NCBI RefSeq assembly: GCF_025151995.1 | Contig: NZ_CP102290.1 | Span: 1,860,001 to 1,924,000 of the forward strand | From: Ruminococcus gauvreauii | GTDB taxonomy: Bacteria; Bacillota; Clostridia; Lachnospirales; Lachnospiraceae | Length of the DNA: 64,000 nt | Direction of reading: 5' to 3' | Shown here: piece by piece, positions 8,430 through 17,305 of the stretch | Layout of the letters: every line of letters begins with the position of its first letter | How positions within the stretch are numbered: position 1 is the stretch's first letter | The notes under the pieces: generated by a model | Seen by the model: only the letters and a program-made list of their open reading frames with translations | Told to the model about the DNA's origin: nothing | Database searches by the model: none | Program-made: the position numbers and the translations under genes

Positions 8430-9416
8430 TCAATCTCTGTTTCTTAAACGGTCTAATGCAATAATAATCACAATCAGAACACCCTTGATGATCAATCCAA
8501 CATAATATGTATATCCCATCAAATTAATAAAGTTACTGATCACTGTGATAAACAGTGCTCCCAATACAGATCCCAGTATATTTCCTTTTCCACCTGATAA
8601 ACTTGCGCCTCCGATGACTGCAGCGCTGATCGTATCCGTCAGCATGGTATTTCCGACCATTGTGGCCCCTGCCATATTTGTACGTGCAGCAAGCAGAATT
8701 CCTGCCATACATGCATAGATGCCCGCTATAATATATGTACAGAAGATATACCGATCTGTTCTGATACCGGAAACCCGGGCTGTTTCTTCATTCTGACCGA
8801 TCATATAAAAAATTCTTCCATACTTTGTTTTCTTAAGAATCATGTGGCTGATCACCGCCACGATAAAGAAGATTGGAATCGAGATGGGTACAATCCCTAT
8901 TTTAATCCCGAGAAACAGAAATACATCCGGGAGTCCGAAAACACTTTTTGAATTTGTTATCATAACAGCGAAACCATTGGCAATGATCTGTGTAGACAGC
9001 GTAACGATAAATGGAATCATCCTGGCTTTTGCGACCGCCACACCATTGATCATTCCGAATACCGCTCCGACGCCAAAAATGATCAGGATACCAATAAATA
9101 CATTTCCTGTCTTTGACATGAACAACGCCCCCGGTATTGTCGCCGCCATCAGTACGGCGGGCATTGATAAATCAATGCCCCCGATGATTAAGATAAACGT
9201 CATTCCCAAACATAACATACCAACGGTCGTGAGCTGTTCCAAAACATTAATAATATTATTCAGACTTAAAAAATTTGGTACTGCTGCAGAAAGTATAATC
9301 ACAAAGATCACTGCCGCTGCTGCCGTTGCCAGATCAATGGCTTTCTTTCTATCTGACAACACTGTCTGCATCCAATTATGAACCGGTTTCGCCGTTTTAG
9401 CCGTCTGACTACTCAT
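8430..9416 (-). CDS. CUT2-type sugar ABC importer permease (RbsC-like), proximal
   Basis: A 328-residue membrane permease of the same family as the distal one but distinct in sequence. It has many hydrophobic helices after a short cytoplasmic N-terminus, with GGIDLSMPAVLMAATIPGA and GGASLSGGKGNILGSVLGA as the family motifs. The gene starts 33 bp after the binding-protein gene and ends 11 bp before the ATPase start, so it belongs to the same operon. The transported compound cannot be told from the sequence. Confidence 0.93.
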   Translation of the reverse strand: MSSQTAKTAKPVHNWMQTVLSDRKKAIDLATAAAAVIFVIILSAAVPNFLSLNNIINVLEQLTTVGMLCLGMTFILIIGGIDLSMPAVLMAATIPGALFMSKTGNVFIGILIIFGVGAVFGMINGVAVAKARMIPFIVTLSTQIIANGFAVMITNSKSVFGLPDVFLFLGIKIGIVPISIPIFFIVAVISHMILKKTKYGRIFYMIGQNEETARVSGIRTDRYIFCTYIIAGIYACMAGILLAARTNMAGATMVGNTMLTDTISAAVIGGASLSGGKGNILGSVLGALFITVISNFINLMGYTYYVGLIIKGVLIVIIIALDRLRNRD

Positions 9417-9449
9417 ATTATTTCCTCACAATCCTTTTGTTCCTGATGA

Positions 9450-10529
9450 TCAGCTCCAGAGCAGTTTCGTCAGCTCTTCGTCCTGATAGTTTTCACGCGT
9501 ATATACTGGTCCTTTTACGTAAGTTTCTTCCACTTTTTCACCTTTTGCCAGTGCGATACACTGATCCACGATCGTCTGGGACATATTGACAATGTCCATC
9601 AGTGAATCTGCATCAACGTATCCTTCGCCGATTGCATCCAGTCCTTCCTTGTATACATCTGTTGCAGCAAACCAGATATGTCCCTCTTCTCCGTTTTTGA
9701 TCCACTGATTTGTTGACTGAAGAGCAGCTTTTGCCGCCGGAAGAAGGAAATCAGACGCGATATAGATGCAGTTTACATCCGGATTCGCTCTCATCGTACT
9801 TGGCAGATTGGATTCCAGCCAGTCCGGATCCCAGTCGGTGTCAAGGTCTGTGACAATTTTGGCACCTTTATCCGCATATTCATCAACCGCCCGCTTCACA
9901 CCGTTGATACGGTCAACAGAATTCTGGTCAGAAGTGGAACCGCTGCAGACAACCAGATTCAGCTCGGTTTCTCCTGCTGCAATCATCTGATCAAAAATTG
10001 ATTTTACGGAAGCATACCCCTGGTCTTCCGCATCGACGCCCACGAAGGTATCCGGTTTATACTGCCCGTCCGGATTATAAGGTCTGTTCTGAATCATGAC
10101 CGGTATTCCGGCATCCTGGCATTCTTTGATCATCGTATCCGTCGCCGCCACATCCTCCGGACAGATGCACATCACATCGACTTTCTGGCTGATCAAATCC
10201 TTTACATCTGAAATCTGTTTGCTGACATCGTTATCGGCAGAAGTGACGATAAATTCAACTTTCGGCGTGCTTTCTGATCCAAACTGTTTTGTATATTCAT
10301 CGGTTTTAACAAATACGTCGTTCATCAGTGCATTGAAAGACATTCCAACTTTAATCGTATCACCCGAAGAACTTTCTTCCCCTGCTGCTTTGTCGGCTCC
10401 TTCTGATGTTCCTTCAGCAGTGCTTCCATTTTCCGCAGACTGAGATTCCTCTTTTGATCCGCCCCCGCATGCCGCCATTGACAAAACCATGACTCCTGCC
10501 ATCAATAATGCGATTATTCTTTTTTTCAT
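9450..10529 (-). CDS. CUT2-type sugar-binding lipoprotein (Peripla_BP_4 family)
   Basis: A 359-residue extracellular solute-binding lipoprotein. The signal peptide MKKRIIALLMAGVMVLSMAAC gives a lipobox with lipidated Cys21. A Ser/Glu/Gly-rich tether of about 35 residues follows, then two Rossmann-like lobes (TIKVGMSFNALMNDVFV, ISQKVDVMCICPEDVAA, NPDVNCIYIASDFLLPAA). ATG 10529 is preferred over the upstream in-frame start at 10559 because the signal peptide then begins correctly and AGAGGG lies upstream. It is the first gene of the importer operon and determines substrate choice. Relatives bind ribose, xylose, galactofuranose and similar sugars or polyols; the ligand here is unknown. Confidence 0.95.
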   Translation of the reverse strand: MKKRIIALLMAGVMVLSMAACGGGSKEESQSAENGSTAEGTSEGADKAAGEESSSGDTIKVGMSFNALMNDVFVKTDEYTKQFGSESTPKVEFIVTSADNDVSKQISDVKDLISQKVDVMCICPEDVAATDTMIKECQDAGIPVMIQNRPYNPDGQYKPDTFVGVDAEDQGYASVKSIFDQMIAAGETELNLVVCSGSTSDQNSVDRINGVKRAVDEYADKGAKIVTDLDTDWDPDWLESNLPSTMRANPDVNCIYIASDFLLPAAKAALQSTNQWIKNGEEGHIWFAATDVYKEGLDAIGEGYVDADSLMDIVNMSQTIVDQCIALAKGEKVEETYVKGPVYTRENYQDEELTKLLWS

Positions 10530-10583
10530 AGCCAACCCTCTCTCATCGTTTGTTTTCAACTGTTATTATGTACATTTTCGCTT

Positions 10584-10593
10584 GCGATATCGC
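10584..10593. promoter_or_regulatory. Short palindrome downstream of the importer promoter
   Basis: The 10-bp palindrome GCGATATCGC lies about 20 bp downstream of the predicted -10 box and 55 bp before the binding-protein start. LacI-family operators are often CG-centred palindromes downstream of promoters. This one is TA-centred, so it is only a possible operator. Confidence 0.35.
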
Positions 10594-10611
10594 TTTTGTT
10601 TTGTATGATTT

Positions 10612-10640
10612 ATATTAACATCGACTTTTTTGTTTGTAAA
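10612..10640 (-). promoter_or_regulatory. Predicted promoter of the CUT2 importer operon
   Basis: On the minus strand, TTTACA (10640-10635), a 17-bp spacer and TAATAT (10617-10612) form a reasonable sigma-A promoter with imperfect -35 and -10 boxes, as expected of a regulated gene. The leader to the ATG at 10529 is about 75 nt. Confidence 0.65.
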
Positions 10641-10665
10641 CATTATTTATATTTTAGCTAAGATT

Positions 10666-10696
10666 AAGTGCACTAATTATTAGATTTAGTGCACTT
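10666..10696. promoter_or_regulatory. Twin AGTGCACT operator, inverted repeat upstream of the importer promoter
   Basis: AAGTGCACTAA (10666-10676) and TTAGTGCACTT (10686-10696) are perfect reverse complements separated by 9 bp. Each contains the self-complementary core AGTGCACT, with centres 21 bp apart (two helical turns). The site lies just upstream of the -35 box, where an activator would bind. Confidence 0.7.
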
Positions 10697-10735
10697 TACC
10701 CAATCTCAAAATTCCAATCTATTCCGGTAAATAAA

Positions 10736-10777
10736 AAAACACCGAAAAACTTGATCTACCAAGTTTTTCGGTGTTTT
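10736..10777. terminator. Terminator downstream of tRNA-Arg
   Basis: An 18-bp stem (10736-10753 with 10760-10777) and a 6-nt loop, flanked by A- and T-runs. It follows tRNA-Arg on the minus strand and separates it from the importer promoter. Confidence 0.88.
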
Positions 10778-10783
10778 CTGAAG

Positions 10784-10857
10784 CGTCGCTAAGAGGATTT
10801 GAACCTCCGGCCTACCGCTTAGGAGGCGGTCGCTCTATCCAGCTGAGCTATAGCGAC
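10784..10857 (-). tRNA. tRNA-Arg (CCT anticodon)
   Basis: The cloverleaf can be drawn on the minus strand: acceptor GTCGCTA/TAGCGAC, D-arm TAGCTCAGCTGGATAGAGC, anticodon loop CTCCTAA (CCT, reads AGG) and T-arm GGTTCAAATCC. CCA is not encoded. Confidence 0.95.
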
Positions 10858-10960
10858 AGATAAAAATGATATAGCAACCAATCAGCTGCTATATCATTAT
10901 ACTATTTTACGCTGCCTGTTTCAACAATTAATTGAATTTTTTATGATTTCGAATTATCTT

Positions 10961-11590
10961 TTAATGTGCATGTCCCTCACCGTCCAGATACTTCTGCATC
11001 TCTTCCATCTCCTGTTTCTGCAGTGAGATAATATTCCTGGCAAACTCTATGACTTCCTCATCTTCTGTGTTGTACACGATCGCCTCAGCCATATCAATTG
11101 CCATCTGATGATGCATGGACATTCCCATGGCAAAAGCAGTGTCCAGATCCCCCGCATTTGTATCGCTATGGCCTTCGTGATGCTCCAGCATCATTTTATT
11201 GTATTTCTCAAGGTAATCCTGTTCCTGATCAAAATCCGTCCGGCCGGATTTTTCGATTCTTTTTATCATATCGTTCATCTGATCAATTTCCTGATCCTGT
11301 GCACTGATGATATCATTCGCCATCTCACTGAATCTTGCTTTATCTCCGGCATGCTTCAGGTAACTCCTCGACATATCAATCGCGGCCTCGTGGTGTGGAA
11401 TCATCCCGTACAGAAAGTCAAGAGATGCGTTGCCGGTGTCTTCCACATTGTCCATATTTTCCATCATCAGATCCATGTATCCCTTTTCTTCCGTGAGGTA
11501 GGATTCCAGTTTACTGTCATCTTTTTTCTCACACCCAAACAGAAAAAGCATCATACAGGTCAATATGGTAATAAATAAATATTTCTTCAT
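10961..11590 (-). CDS. DUF305-family lipoprotein with two His-His repeats
   Basis: A 209-residue predicted lipoprotein: signal peptide with lipobox LFGC and Cys20. The mature part holds two copies of the DUF305 four-helix, ferritin-like pattern, with MIPHHEAAIDMS in the first half and MSMHHQMAIDMA in the second, each followed by an I-S-x-Q motif (IISAQDQEI, IISLQKQEM). The C-terminus is His-rich (GEGHAH). Proteins of this family are often near copper or metal-handling genes, but no such neighbour is visible. The gene appears monocistronic. Metal binding is inferred from the His and Met content. Confidence 0.9.
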   Translation of the reverse strand: MKKYLFITILTCMMLFLFGCEKKDDSKLESYLTEEKGYMDLMMENMDNVEDTGNASLDFLYGMIPHHEAAIDMSRSYLKHAGDKARFSEMANDIISAQDQEIDQMNDMIKRIEKSGRTDFDQEQDYLEKYNKMMLEHHEGHSDTNAGDLDTAFAMGMSMHHQMAIDMAEAIVYNTEDEEVIEFARNIISLQKQEMEEMQKYLDGEGHAH

Positions 11591-11681
11591 GACAAACCTC
11601 CGAAAACTATTTACCCATATTATTGACCATATACCATTTCTTATGTATCACAGAGGAAAATAAATCCTGCCGGACAATATC

Positions 11682-12335
11682 TTACAGACTCTCCGTGACG
11701 AGCTTCACGGCAGAGCTGGTTCCCACGCGGCTGCATCCGGCGTCAATAAATGCCTGAAGGTCATCGACGGTGCGAACTCCTCCCGCCGCCTTGATCTTCA
11801 CACCGGGACCGATATACTTCTTAAACAGTTCCACATCTTCCATGGTGGCGCCGCCCGTTCCAAATCCGGTAGACGTCTTGATATAATCGGCGCCCGCATT
11901 CGTCACAGCCTTACACATGGCGATCTTCTCATCCTCCGTCAGGTAACATGTCTCTATGATAACCTTCAGAATCTTATCTCCCACCGCTTCCTTCAGTGCG
12001 GCAATTTCTTTTTCCACCTTATCATAGTCACCATTTTTCACATCAGTGATATTGACGACCATATCGATCTCAGCAGCTCCGTCCGTCAGCGCTTTTTTTG
12101 CCTCTGCAACCTTTGCTTCCATCACGGAATAACCCAGCGGAAATCCCACAACCGTGCAGATGTTAATCTTATCTTTGTATTTTTCATGAACTCGTGCAAT
12201 ATAACACGGCGGAATACAGACGCTTGCCGTCTGGTATTTGATCGCCTCCTCACATAATTTTTCAATATCTGTCCACAATGCATATGCCTTCAACTGTGTA
12301 TGATCCACATAATGCAATAATTCCAACGTTTTCAT
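11682..12335 (-). CDS. deoC: Deoxyribose-phosphate aldolase
   Basis: A 217-residue TIM-barrel class I aldolase. It cleaves 2-deoxyribose-5-phosphate to acetaldehyde and glyceraldehyde-3-phosphate in deoxynucleoside catabolism. The Schiff-base Lys is in YIKTSTGFG and the second conserved Lys in KIKAAGGVRT; VVGFPLG and IDMVVN are also typical. Start 12335 is preferred because AGGAGG is then 6 nt away; the ATG at 12341 directly abuts it. It follows deoB by 15 bp, so the two enzymes acting on deoxyribose phosphates form one unit. Confidence 0.97.
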   Translation of the reverse strand: MKTLELLHYVDHTQLKAYALWTDIEKLCEEAIKYQTASVCIPPCYIARVHEKYKDKINICTVVGFPLGYSVMEAKVAEAKKALTDGAAEIDMVVNITDVKNGDYDKVEKEIAALKEAVGDKILKVIIETCYLTEDEKIAMCKAVTNAGADYIKTSTGFGTGGATMEDVELFKKYIGPGVKIKAAGGVRTVDDLQAFIDAGCSRVGTSSAVKLVTESL

Positions 12336-12350
12336 GTTCATCCTCCTGTT

Positions 12351-13523
12351 TCATCTTCTTATCTCGTTATAAAACCCAATGCCATCCGTTTTGCCGGAAA
12401 CTCCAAGCATCTCAAGCACCGTCGCCGCAATATCTGAAAAACTGCTTCTCGTCCCCAGATTACAGTTTGTCCGGACTGACTTTCCGTACACAAGCAGGGG
12501 CGTATACTCTCTTGAGTGGTCCGTACTGGGAGTTCCGGGATCACAGCCGTGATCACCGGTGATCATCAGGACATCTCCTTCTTTCATCCGGTCCAGGAAT
12601 CCTCCCAGCCATCCGTCAAACTCAGTCACCGCCTTTGCATAGCCGTCGATATCGTTGCGGTGCCCGTACAGCATATCGAAATCCACCAGATTGACAAAAC
12701 AAATCCCCTGGAAATCCGTTTCTGCTATTTCAGATGTCTGTCTCATACCGTCGTCATTATTTTGAATCGAAGAAGTCTTTGTGATTCCTTTTCCTGCAAA
12801 AATATCGTTGATTTTCCCCACCGCAATCACTGACATACCCGCGTTCTTAATATAATCCAGCATGGTATCCGAGGGCGGTACCAGAGAAAAGTCATGGCGT
12901 TTTTTTGTTCTCTCAAAATGAGGTGCCTTTCCGATAAACGGCCTGGCAATCACCCTGCCCACTCCGTGTTTTCCCTGCAGAATCTTTCTGGCAATCCTGC
13001 AGTATTCATAAAGCGTCTCCACAGGTATGATGTCCTCGTGAGCAGCAATCTGAAAGACGCTGTCCGCAGAAGTATATACAATCAACTTACCGGTCTTCAT
13101 GTGTTCTTCCCCGTAATCCCTGATTACTTCAGTGCCGGAATACGGACGGTTGCACAGGATTCCCCTTCCGGTGGCTTTCTCAAATGCATCCAGCACCTCC
13201 CTGGGGAACCCTCCCGGATACGTCGGCATCGCCCGTTCCGATATGATTCCGGAGATTTCCCAGTGCCCGATCGTGGTATCTTTTCCCCTGGAAGCTTCTT
13301 TCATACGAGCAAAAGCTCCTGCCGGAGAATTTTCACTCTCGCAGCAGGATACTCCCTCAATATTATAAAGACCCAGTCTCCTCATATTCGGTGTGCAGTA
13401 CGCTTTGGAAGCGGCAATCGTTCTCAACGTATTGCTGCCCTCATCCTTATAATCTGCCGCATCCGGCATCTCACCGATTCCAAAGCTGTCCAGTACAATC
13501 AAAAAAACACGCTCTATCTTCAT
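12351..13523 (-). CDS. deoB: Phosphopentomutase
   Basis: A 390-residue cytosolic metalloenzyme of the alkaline-phosphatase superfamily. It interconverts ribose (deoxyribose) 1-phosphate and 5-phosphate in nucleoside salvage. Metal-binding motifs are the N-terminal VLDSFGIGEMPDA and the C-terminal TGDHGCDP with DHSRE; the phosphorylated Thr lies in GKDTTIGHWE. Length matches the family. AAGAGG precedes the ATG. It lies 10 bp after the DUF3881 gene and 15 bp before deoC, and feeds its product to DeoC. Confidence 0.97.
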   Translation of the reverse strand: MKIERVFLIVLDSFGIGEMPDAADYKDEGSNTLRTIAASKAYCTPNMRRLGLYNIEGVSCCESENSPAGAFARMKEASRGKDTTIGHWEISGIISERAMPTYPGGFPREVLDAFEKATGRGILCNRPYSGTEVIRDYGEEHMKTGKLIVYTSADSVFQIAAHEDIIPVETLYEYCRIARKILQGKHGVGRVIARPFIGKAPHFERTKKRHDFSLVPPSDTMLDYIKNAGMSVIAVGKINDIFAGKGITKTSSIQNNDDGMRQTSEIAETDFQGICFVNLVDFDMLYGHRNDIDGYAKAVTEFDGWLGGFLDRMKEGDVLMITGDHGCDPGTPSTDHSREYTPLLVYGKSVRTNCNLGTRSSFSDIAATVLEMLGVSGKTDGIGFYNEIRR

Positions 13524-13533
13524 ATTTAACCTC

Positions 13534-14409
13534 TTAGAAATTCAAAAATCCCTGAAGCCAGATAACCGCCTTAAACCGGCGTCCTATCTCCGGCTCTCCC
13601 ATCAGATCCTTCTGGTTGATGCATACATCAAACTTGATATCATTGCAGTTCAAGCTGATCTGATACATTTTCTCCTTTGTAAGAACATTTGTGGATTCCA
13701 CAAAATCAACGATATTCCCCATCACATTATACTGGTCACACTCCACACCGTACGGCATGAAGTAAGAATCTACAATGGTAAACACATCTTCCTGCTGAAT
13801 ACGGCGTGAAATCATGGTATACGTGTCAATGTCCTCCATCGTCAGGCTCTCCATGGCTTCCTCATCCCCGTTTCTCGCAGCGGCAATCAGATGATTCCTG
13901 TTTGTCATTGTTTTCTTATCTTCTTCCACCTGCTGACTGTCTTTTTTTACCGGCAGAAGTATCTTCCCTTCCAAAGCGAGGCCGGAAAGCGTCACCGTTG
14001 TATCCGTACCAGCGAGAAACCCCTTCTCTTTTTCATTCAGATACTCACCCGCATTCAGCAGATAGAAAATCAGGGTAACCCCGATCCGCACATCATCGCA
14101 TGCCCCGGCAAATGACTCTTTACCGGCATGCTTTTCAATGATAACACCTTCCTTCGTGGAAACATCTGTTCCATGGAAATATGGATAATAGTACTCCATC
14201 TGAAATTCATTATTCTCATCATACTCTCCGCAAACCGTAATACCACAGTCGTATCCAAAGGACTTGGACATTTCAGCAAAGAGATGATTCCCATCATGCT
14301 CCACGACCATTTTCTCGTCGTAATTTGAGATGACCATATCCAGGATATTGTTAAGCTCCTTTTTGCTGTCAATCTCAGAGAATCCGATTGCTTTTAAATA
14401 ACTGTGCAT
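13534..14409 (-). CDS. DUF3881-family protein
   Basis: A 291-residue soluble protein without signal peptide or membrane helix, beginning MHSYLKAIGFSEIDSKKEL. I recognise it as the DUF3881 type common in Lachnospiraceae and without an assigned function. It is acidic, with a central HGTDVSTKEGVIIEKHAGKE segment and a C-terminal part that looks like beta-strand. It lies between serS and deoB on the same strand with small gaps (35 and 10 bp). Confidence 0.8.
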   Translation of the reverse strand: MHSYLKAIGFSEIDSKKELNNILDMVISNYDEKMVVEHDGNHLFAEMSKSFGYDCGITVCGEYDENNEFQMEYYYPYFHGTDVSTKEGVIIEKHAGKESFAGACDDVRIGVTLIFYLLNAGEYLNEKEKGFLAGTDTTVTLSGLALEGKILLPVKKDSQQVEEDKKTMTNRNHLIAAARNGDEEAMESLTMEDIDTYTMISRRIQQEDVFTIVDSYFMPYGVECDQYNVMGNIVDFVESTNVLTKEKMYQISLNCNDIKFDVCINQKDLMGEPEIGRRFKAVIWLQGFLNF

Positions 14410-14444
14410 AAGGGCACCCCCTTTCTATATTATTTTTCTTCTTA

Positions 14445-15734
14445 TTATTTGTCTTTTGGTACAATAGCTTCCATTCCTCCAACATATGGACGCAATGCTT
14501 CCGGTATTCTGACCGTTCCATCTGCATTCAGATTATTCTCAAGAAATGCAATCAGCATACGCGGAGGTGCAACCACCGTATTATTCAGTGTATGTGCAAA
14601 ATACTTCCCGTCTTTTCCGTTCACGCGGATTTTCAGTCTCCTTGCCTGAGCGTCTCCCAGATTTGAGCAGCTTCCCACCTCAAAATATTTTTTCTGTCTG
14701 GGTGACCATGCTTCTACATCTACAGATTTAACCTTTAAATCTGCTAGATCCCCTGAACAGCACTCCAATGTCCTCACCGGAATATCCAGGGTTCGGAACA
14801 GATCAACCGTATTCTGCCACAGTTTATCAAACCAATCTTTACTTTCCTCCGGCTTGCAGACGACGATCATCTCCTGTTTTTCAAACTGATGAATCCTGTA
14901 AACCCCACGCTCTTCGATTCCATGTGCGCCCTTTTCTTTTCTGAAACACGGGGAATAACTGGTCAGTGTCTGAGGAAGATCCTCTTCCTGAATGATCGTA
15001 TCAATAAATTTACCGATCATGGAATGTTCACTCGTACCGATCAGATATAAATCCTCGCCTTCAATTTTATACATCATGGAATCCATCTCGGCAAAGCTCA
15101 TAACACCCGTCACAACATCACTTCTGATCATAAACGGAGGCACACAGTACGTGAATCCTCTGTTAATCATAAAATCTCTGGCATAAGAGATGACGGCGGA
15201 GTGCAGCCGTGCAATATCACCCATCAGATAGTAGAATCCATTTCCCGCCACCTTACGGGCACTGTCCAGATCCAGTCCGCCAAATGATTCCATGATTTCT
15301 GCATGGTATGGAATTTCAAAATCAGGTACAACCGGTTCCCCATATCTCTGAACCTCGACGTTTTCACTGTCATCTTTTCCAATCGGCACAGTCGGGTCTA
15401 TGATATTCGGAATCATCATCATGATTTTCTTGATTTTTTCTTCCACTTCCCGTTCCTGTGCAGTCAATGCCTCGATTCTGGCTCCTGAAGCTTCCACGGA
15501 AACCTTTACTTCTGCTGCCTCATCCTTTTTTCCCTGTGCCATCAGCATACCAATCTTCTTAGAAATCTTATTCTTCTCAGCCCGAAGTGATTCCACTTCC
15601 TGTTTAATATTTCTGTTTTCCTGATCAAGCGCAATGACTTCATCGACCAGAGACATTTTGTGATCCTGGAATTTATTTTTAATATTCTGCTTTACGATTT
15701 CCGGATTTTCTCTTACAAATCTTATGTCTAACAT
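14445..15734 (-). CDS. serS: Seryl-tRNA synthetase
   Basis: A 429-residue class II aminoacyl-tRNA synthetase that charges tRNA-Ser (and tRNA-Sec where present). Residues about 25-105 form the long antiparallel coiled coil that grips the tRNA variable arm. The catalytic core shows YSPCFRKEKGAHG (motif 2 region) and the C-terminal motif 3 region ending in RIPEALRPYVGG. ATG 15734 is preceded by AGGAGGACGTT. No T-box leader fits in the 113-bp upstream gap. Confidence 0.98.
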   Translation of the reverse strand: MLDIRFVRENPEIVKQNIKNKFQDHKMSLVDEVIALDQENRNIKQEVESLRAEKNKISKKIGMLMAQGKKDEAAEVKVSVEASGARIEALTAQEREVEEKIKKIMMMIPNIIDPTVPIGKDDSENVEVQRYGEPVVPDFEIPYHAEIMESFGGLDLDSARKVAGNGFYYLMGDIARLHSAVISYARDFMINRGFTYCVPPFMIRSDVVTGVMSFAEMDSMMYKIEGEDLYLIGTSEHSMIGKFIDTIIQEEDLPQTLTSYSPCFRKEKGAHGIEERGVYRIHQFEKQEMIVVCKPEESKDWFDKLWQNTVDLFRTLDIPVRTLECCSGDLADLKVKSVDVEAWSPRQKKYFEVGSCSNLGDAQARRLKIRVNGKDGKYFAHTLNNTVVAPPRMLIAFLENNLNADGTVRIPEALRPYVGGMEAIVPKDK

Positions 15735-15847
15735 AACGTCCTCCTATTTTCCTGAATGCTTTCCTTATCTTATAATAGTATCAACCTTTTTTCAAGTATC
15801 GAATCATATGAATCACAAATACTAGTTTACATAACATATAAACATAA

Positions 15848-16363
15848 TTAATTCACAGCGTCACTTCCGTATGTAACAGCTCTCCTAAGCGCTTCAACTT
15901 CTTCCTCACTGAGCATAATATAAGACTCTCCCTTTACAATCTCCTTAATATAGAGAAAACAGTTTTCCCTGCTGTGAATTGCGTTCAGTACAAACCCCGT
16001 ATTATTTTGATCCAACATGGACAATACAAAACTCAATTTACCTCCCACATCATCGAACGCATCATATTTTACAATCCCGTACTTTGTCAATGTTTTTTCA
16101 AAATCAGATTTCAGTACTTTAAAATCATTCATCTGGACATCAGTCAAGGTTGATAATCTGTCAATTTCACGAAATTTATTAATGAACTGCCGCTCCAGAG
16201 ACTGGGCATCCTTCCCCTTCATAAAAATCATATACTTTCTTTTTAAACGATGCAGTCCCAGGGAAAGATTTAATGTCATTAGCATCAAAATCAACACAAG
16301 AACAATTAAGATTAAAATCATAATTCCCTGATCGATTCCAATGTTTTCAAAAAAATTACTCAT
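15848..16363 (-). CDS. DUF4446-family membrane-anchored protein
   Basis: A 171-residue protein with one N-terminal transmembrane helix (about residues 14-36, rich in Ile and Leu) and a cytoplasmic domain containing YDAFDDVGGKLSFVLSMLD and FLYIKEIVKGESYIMLSEEE. This matches the DUF4446 family usually found directly downstream of parB in Clostridia. It starts 15 bp after parB and is likely in the par operon. Function unknown. Confidence 0.85.
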   Translation of the reverse strand: MSNFFENIGIDQGIMILILIVLVLILMLMTLNLSLGLHRLKRKYMIFMKGKDAQSLERQFINKFREIDRLSTLTDVQMNDFKVLKSDFEKTLTKYGIVKYDAFDDVGGKLSFVLSMLDQNNTGFVLNAIHSRENCFLYIKEIVKGESYIMLSEEEVEALRRAVTYGSDAVN

Positions 16364-16378
16364 ACGTATTATACTCCC

Positions 16379-17305
16379 TTATTTTATTGATTCAAATAAC
16401 TCGATCAGACGTTCCAATTCTTCTTCCGAATAGTACTCAATTTCAATTTTTCCCTTATGATCACTTTTCCTCTGAATCTGAACTTTAGTTCCAACAATAG
16501 ACTTTATTTTTTCCTCCAGATTCTGATAAACCAAATCAGATACCGTATCCGCCTCTTTTTTCTTTTGTTTTTTTGGATTTAAAAGACTTTTTACCAGTTT
16601 TTCTGTTTCTCTGACGCTCAGTTTTTCGTCAAATATTTTCATAGCTACGGAATACTGCATTTCCGCATCCTCCAAGCTTAAAAGTGACCTGGCATGACCG
16701 GTAGAAAGCATCTCATCGATCACCATCTGTTGTACGCGTTCGTCCAACTTTAAAAGCCGCATGGAATTTGTGACTGCGGTGCGGCTCTTTGATACACGGT
16801 CAGCAATTTCATCCTGTTTCAAAGAAAATTCTGTCATCAGTCGTTTATAGGCAATTGCCTCCTCGATTGGATTTAAATTTTCCCGCTGAATATTTTCAAT
16901 TAACGATATCTCCACGATCTCCTGATCATTAAATTCCTTGATCACGACTGGTATTTCTTTAAGTCCGGCCATCTTTGCTGCACGCCATCTTCTCTCTCCG
17001 GCTATAATTTCAAAATACTTACCCTTTTTCTGAACCAGCAAGGGCTGCAGGATTCCGAACTGTCTGATAGAATCAGCAAGTTCTAAAAGGGCATCCTCAT
17101 CAAAAGCTTTTCTTGGTTGTTCTCTGTTTGGCTCGACTTCGTTTATTTTTAATTTTATTTCAATAGGCTTCTCTACTATTTTTTCAATTATCTTTGTTTC
17201 TGCGTCACCCTTATTTGTATTAACGGGTCTTGAACTGCTTTTACTAGAAGAAGACGGAATTAACGAATCCAATCCCTTTCCAAGTCCACTTTTCTTCACG
17301 GCCAT
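16379..17305 (-). CDS. parB: Chromosome-partitioning protein ParB (Spo0J)
   Basis: A 308-residue CTP-dependent DNA clamp that loads at parS and organises the origin region. The N-terminal CTPase domain has the GERRWRAAK motif and ENIQRENLNPIEEA. A central helix-turn-helix (SLKQDEIADRVSKSRTAVTN) reads parS. The C-terminal dimerisation segment is short and acidic. It overlaps parA by 10 bp. Two perfect parS sites lie upstream of parA. Confidence 0.97.
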   Translation of the reverse strand: MAVKKSGLGKGLDSLIPSSSSKSSSRPVNTNKGDAETKIIEKIVEKPIEIKLKINEVEPNREQPRKAFDEDALLELADSIRQFGILQPLLVQKKGKYFEIIAGERRWRAAKMAGLKEIPVVIKEFNDQEIVEISLIENIQRENLNPIEEAIAYKRLMTEFSLKQDEIADRVSKSRTAVTNSMRLLKLDERVQQMVIDEMLSTGHARSLLSLEDAEMQYSVAMKIFDEKLSVRETEKLVKSLLNPKKQKKKEADTVSDLVYQNLEEKIKSIVGTKVQIQRKSDHKGKIEIEYYSEEELERLIELFESIK

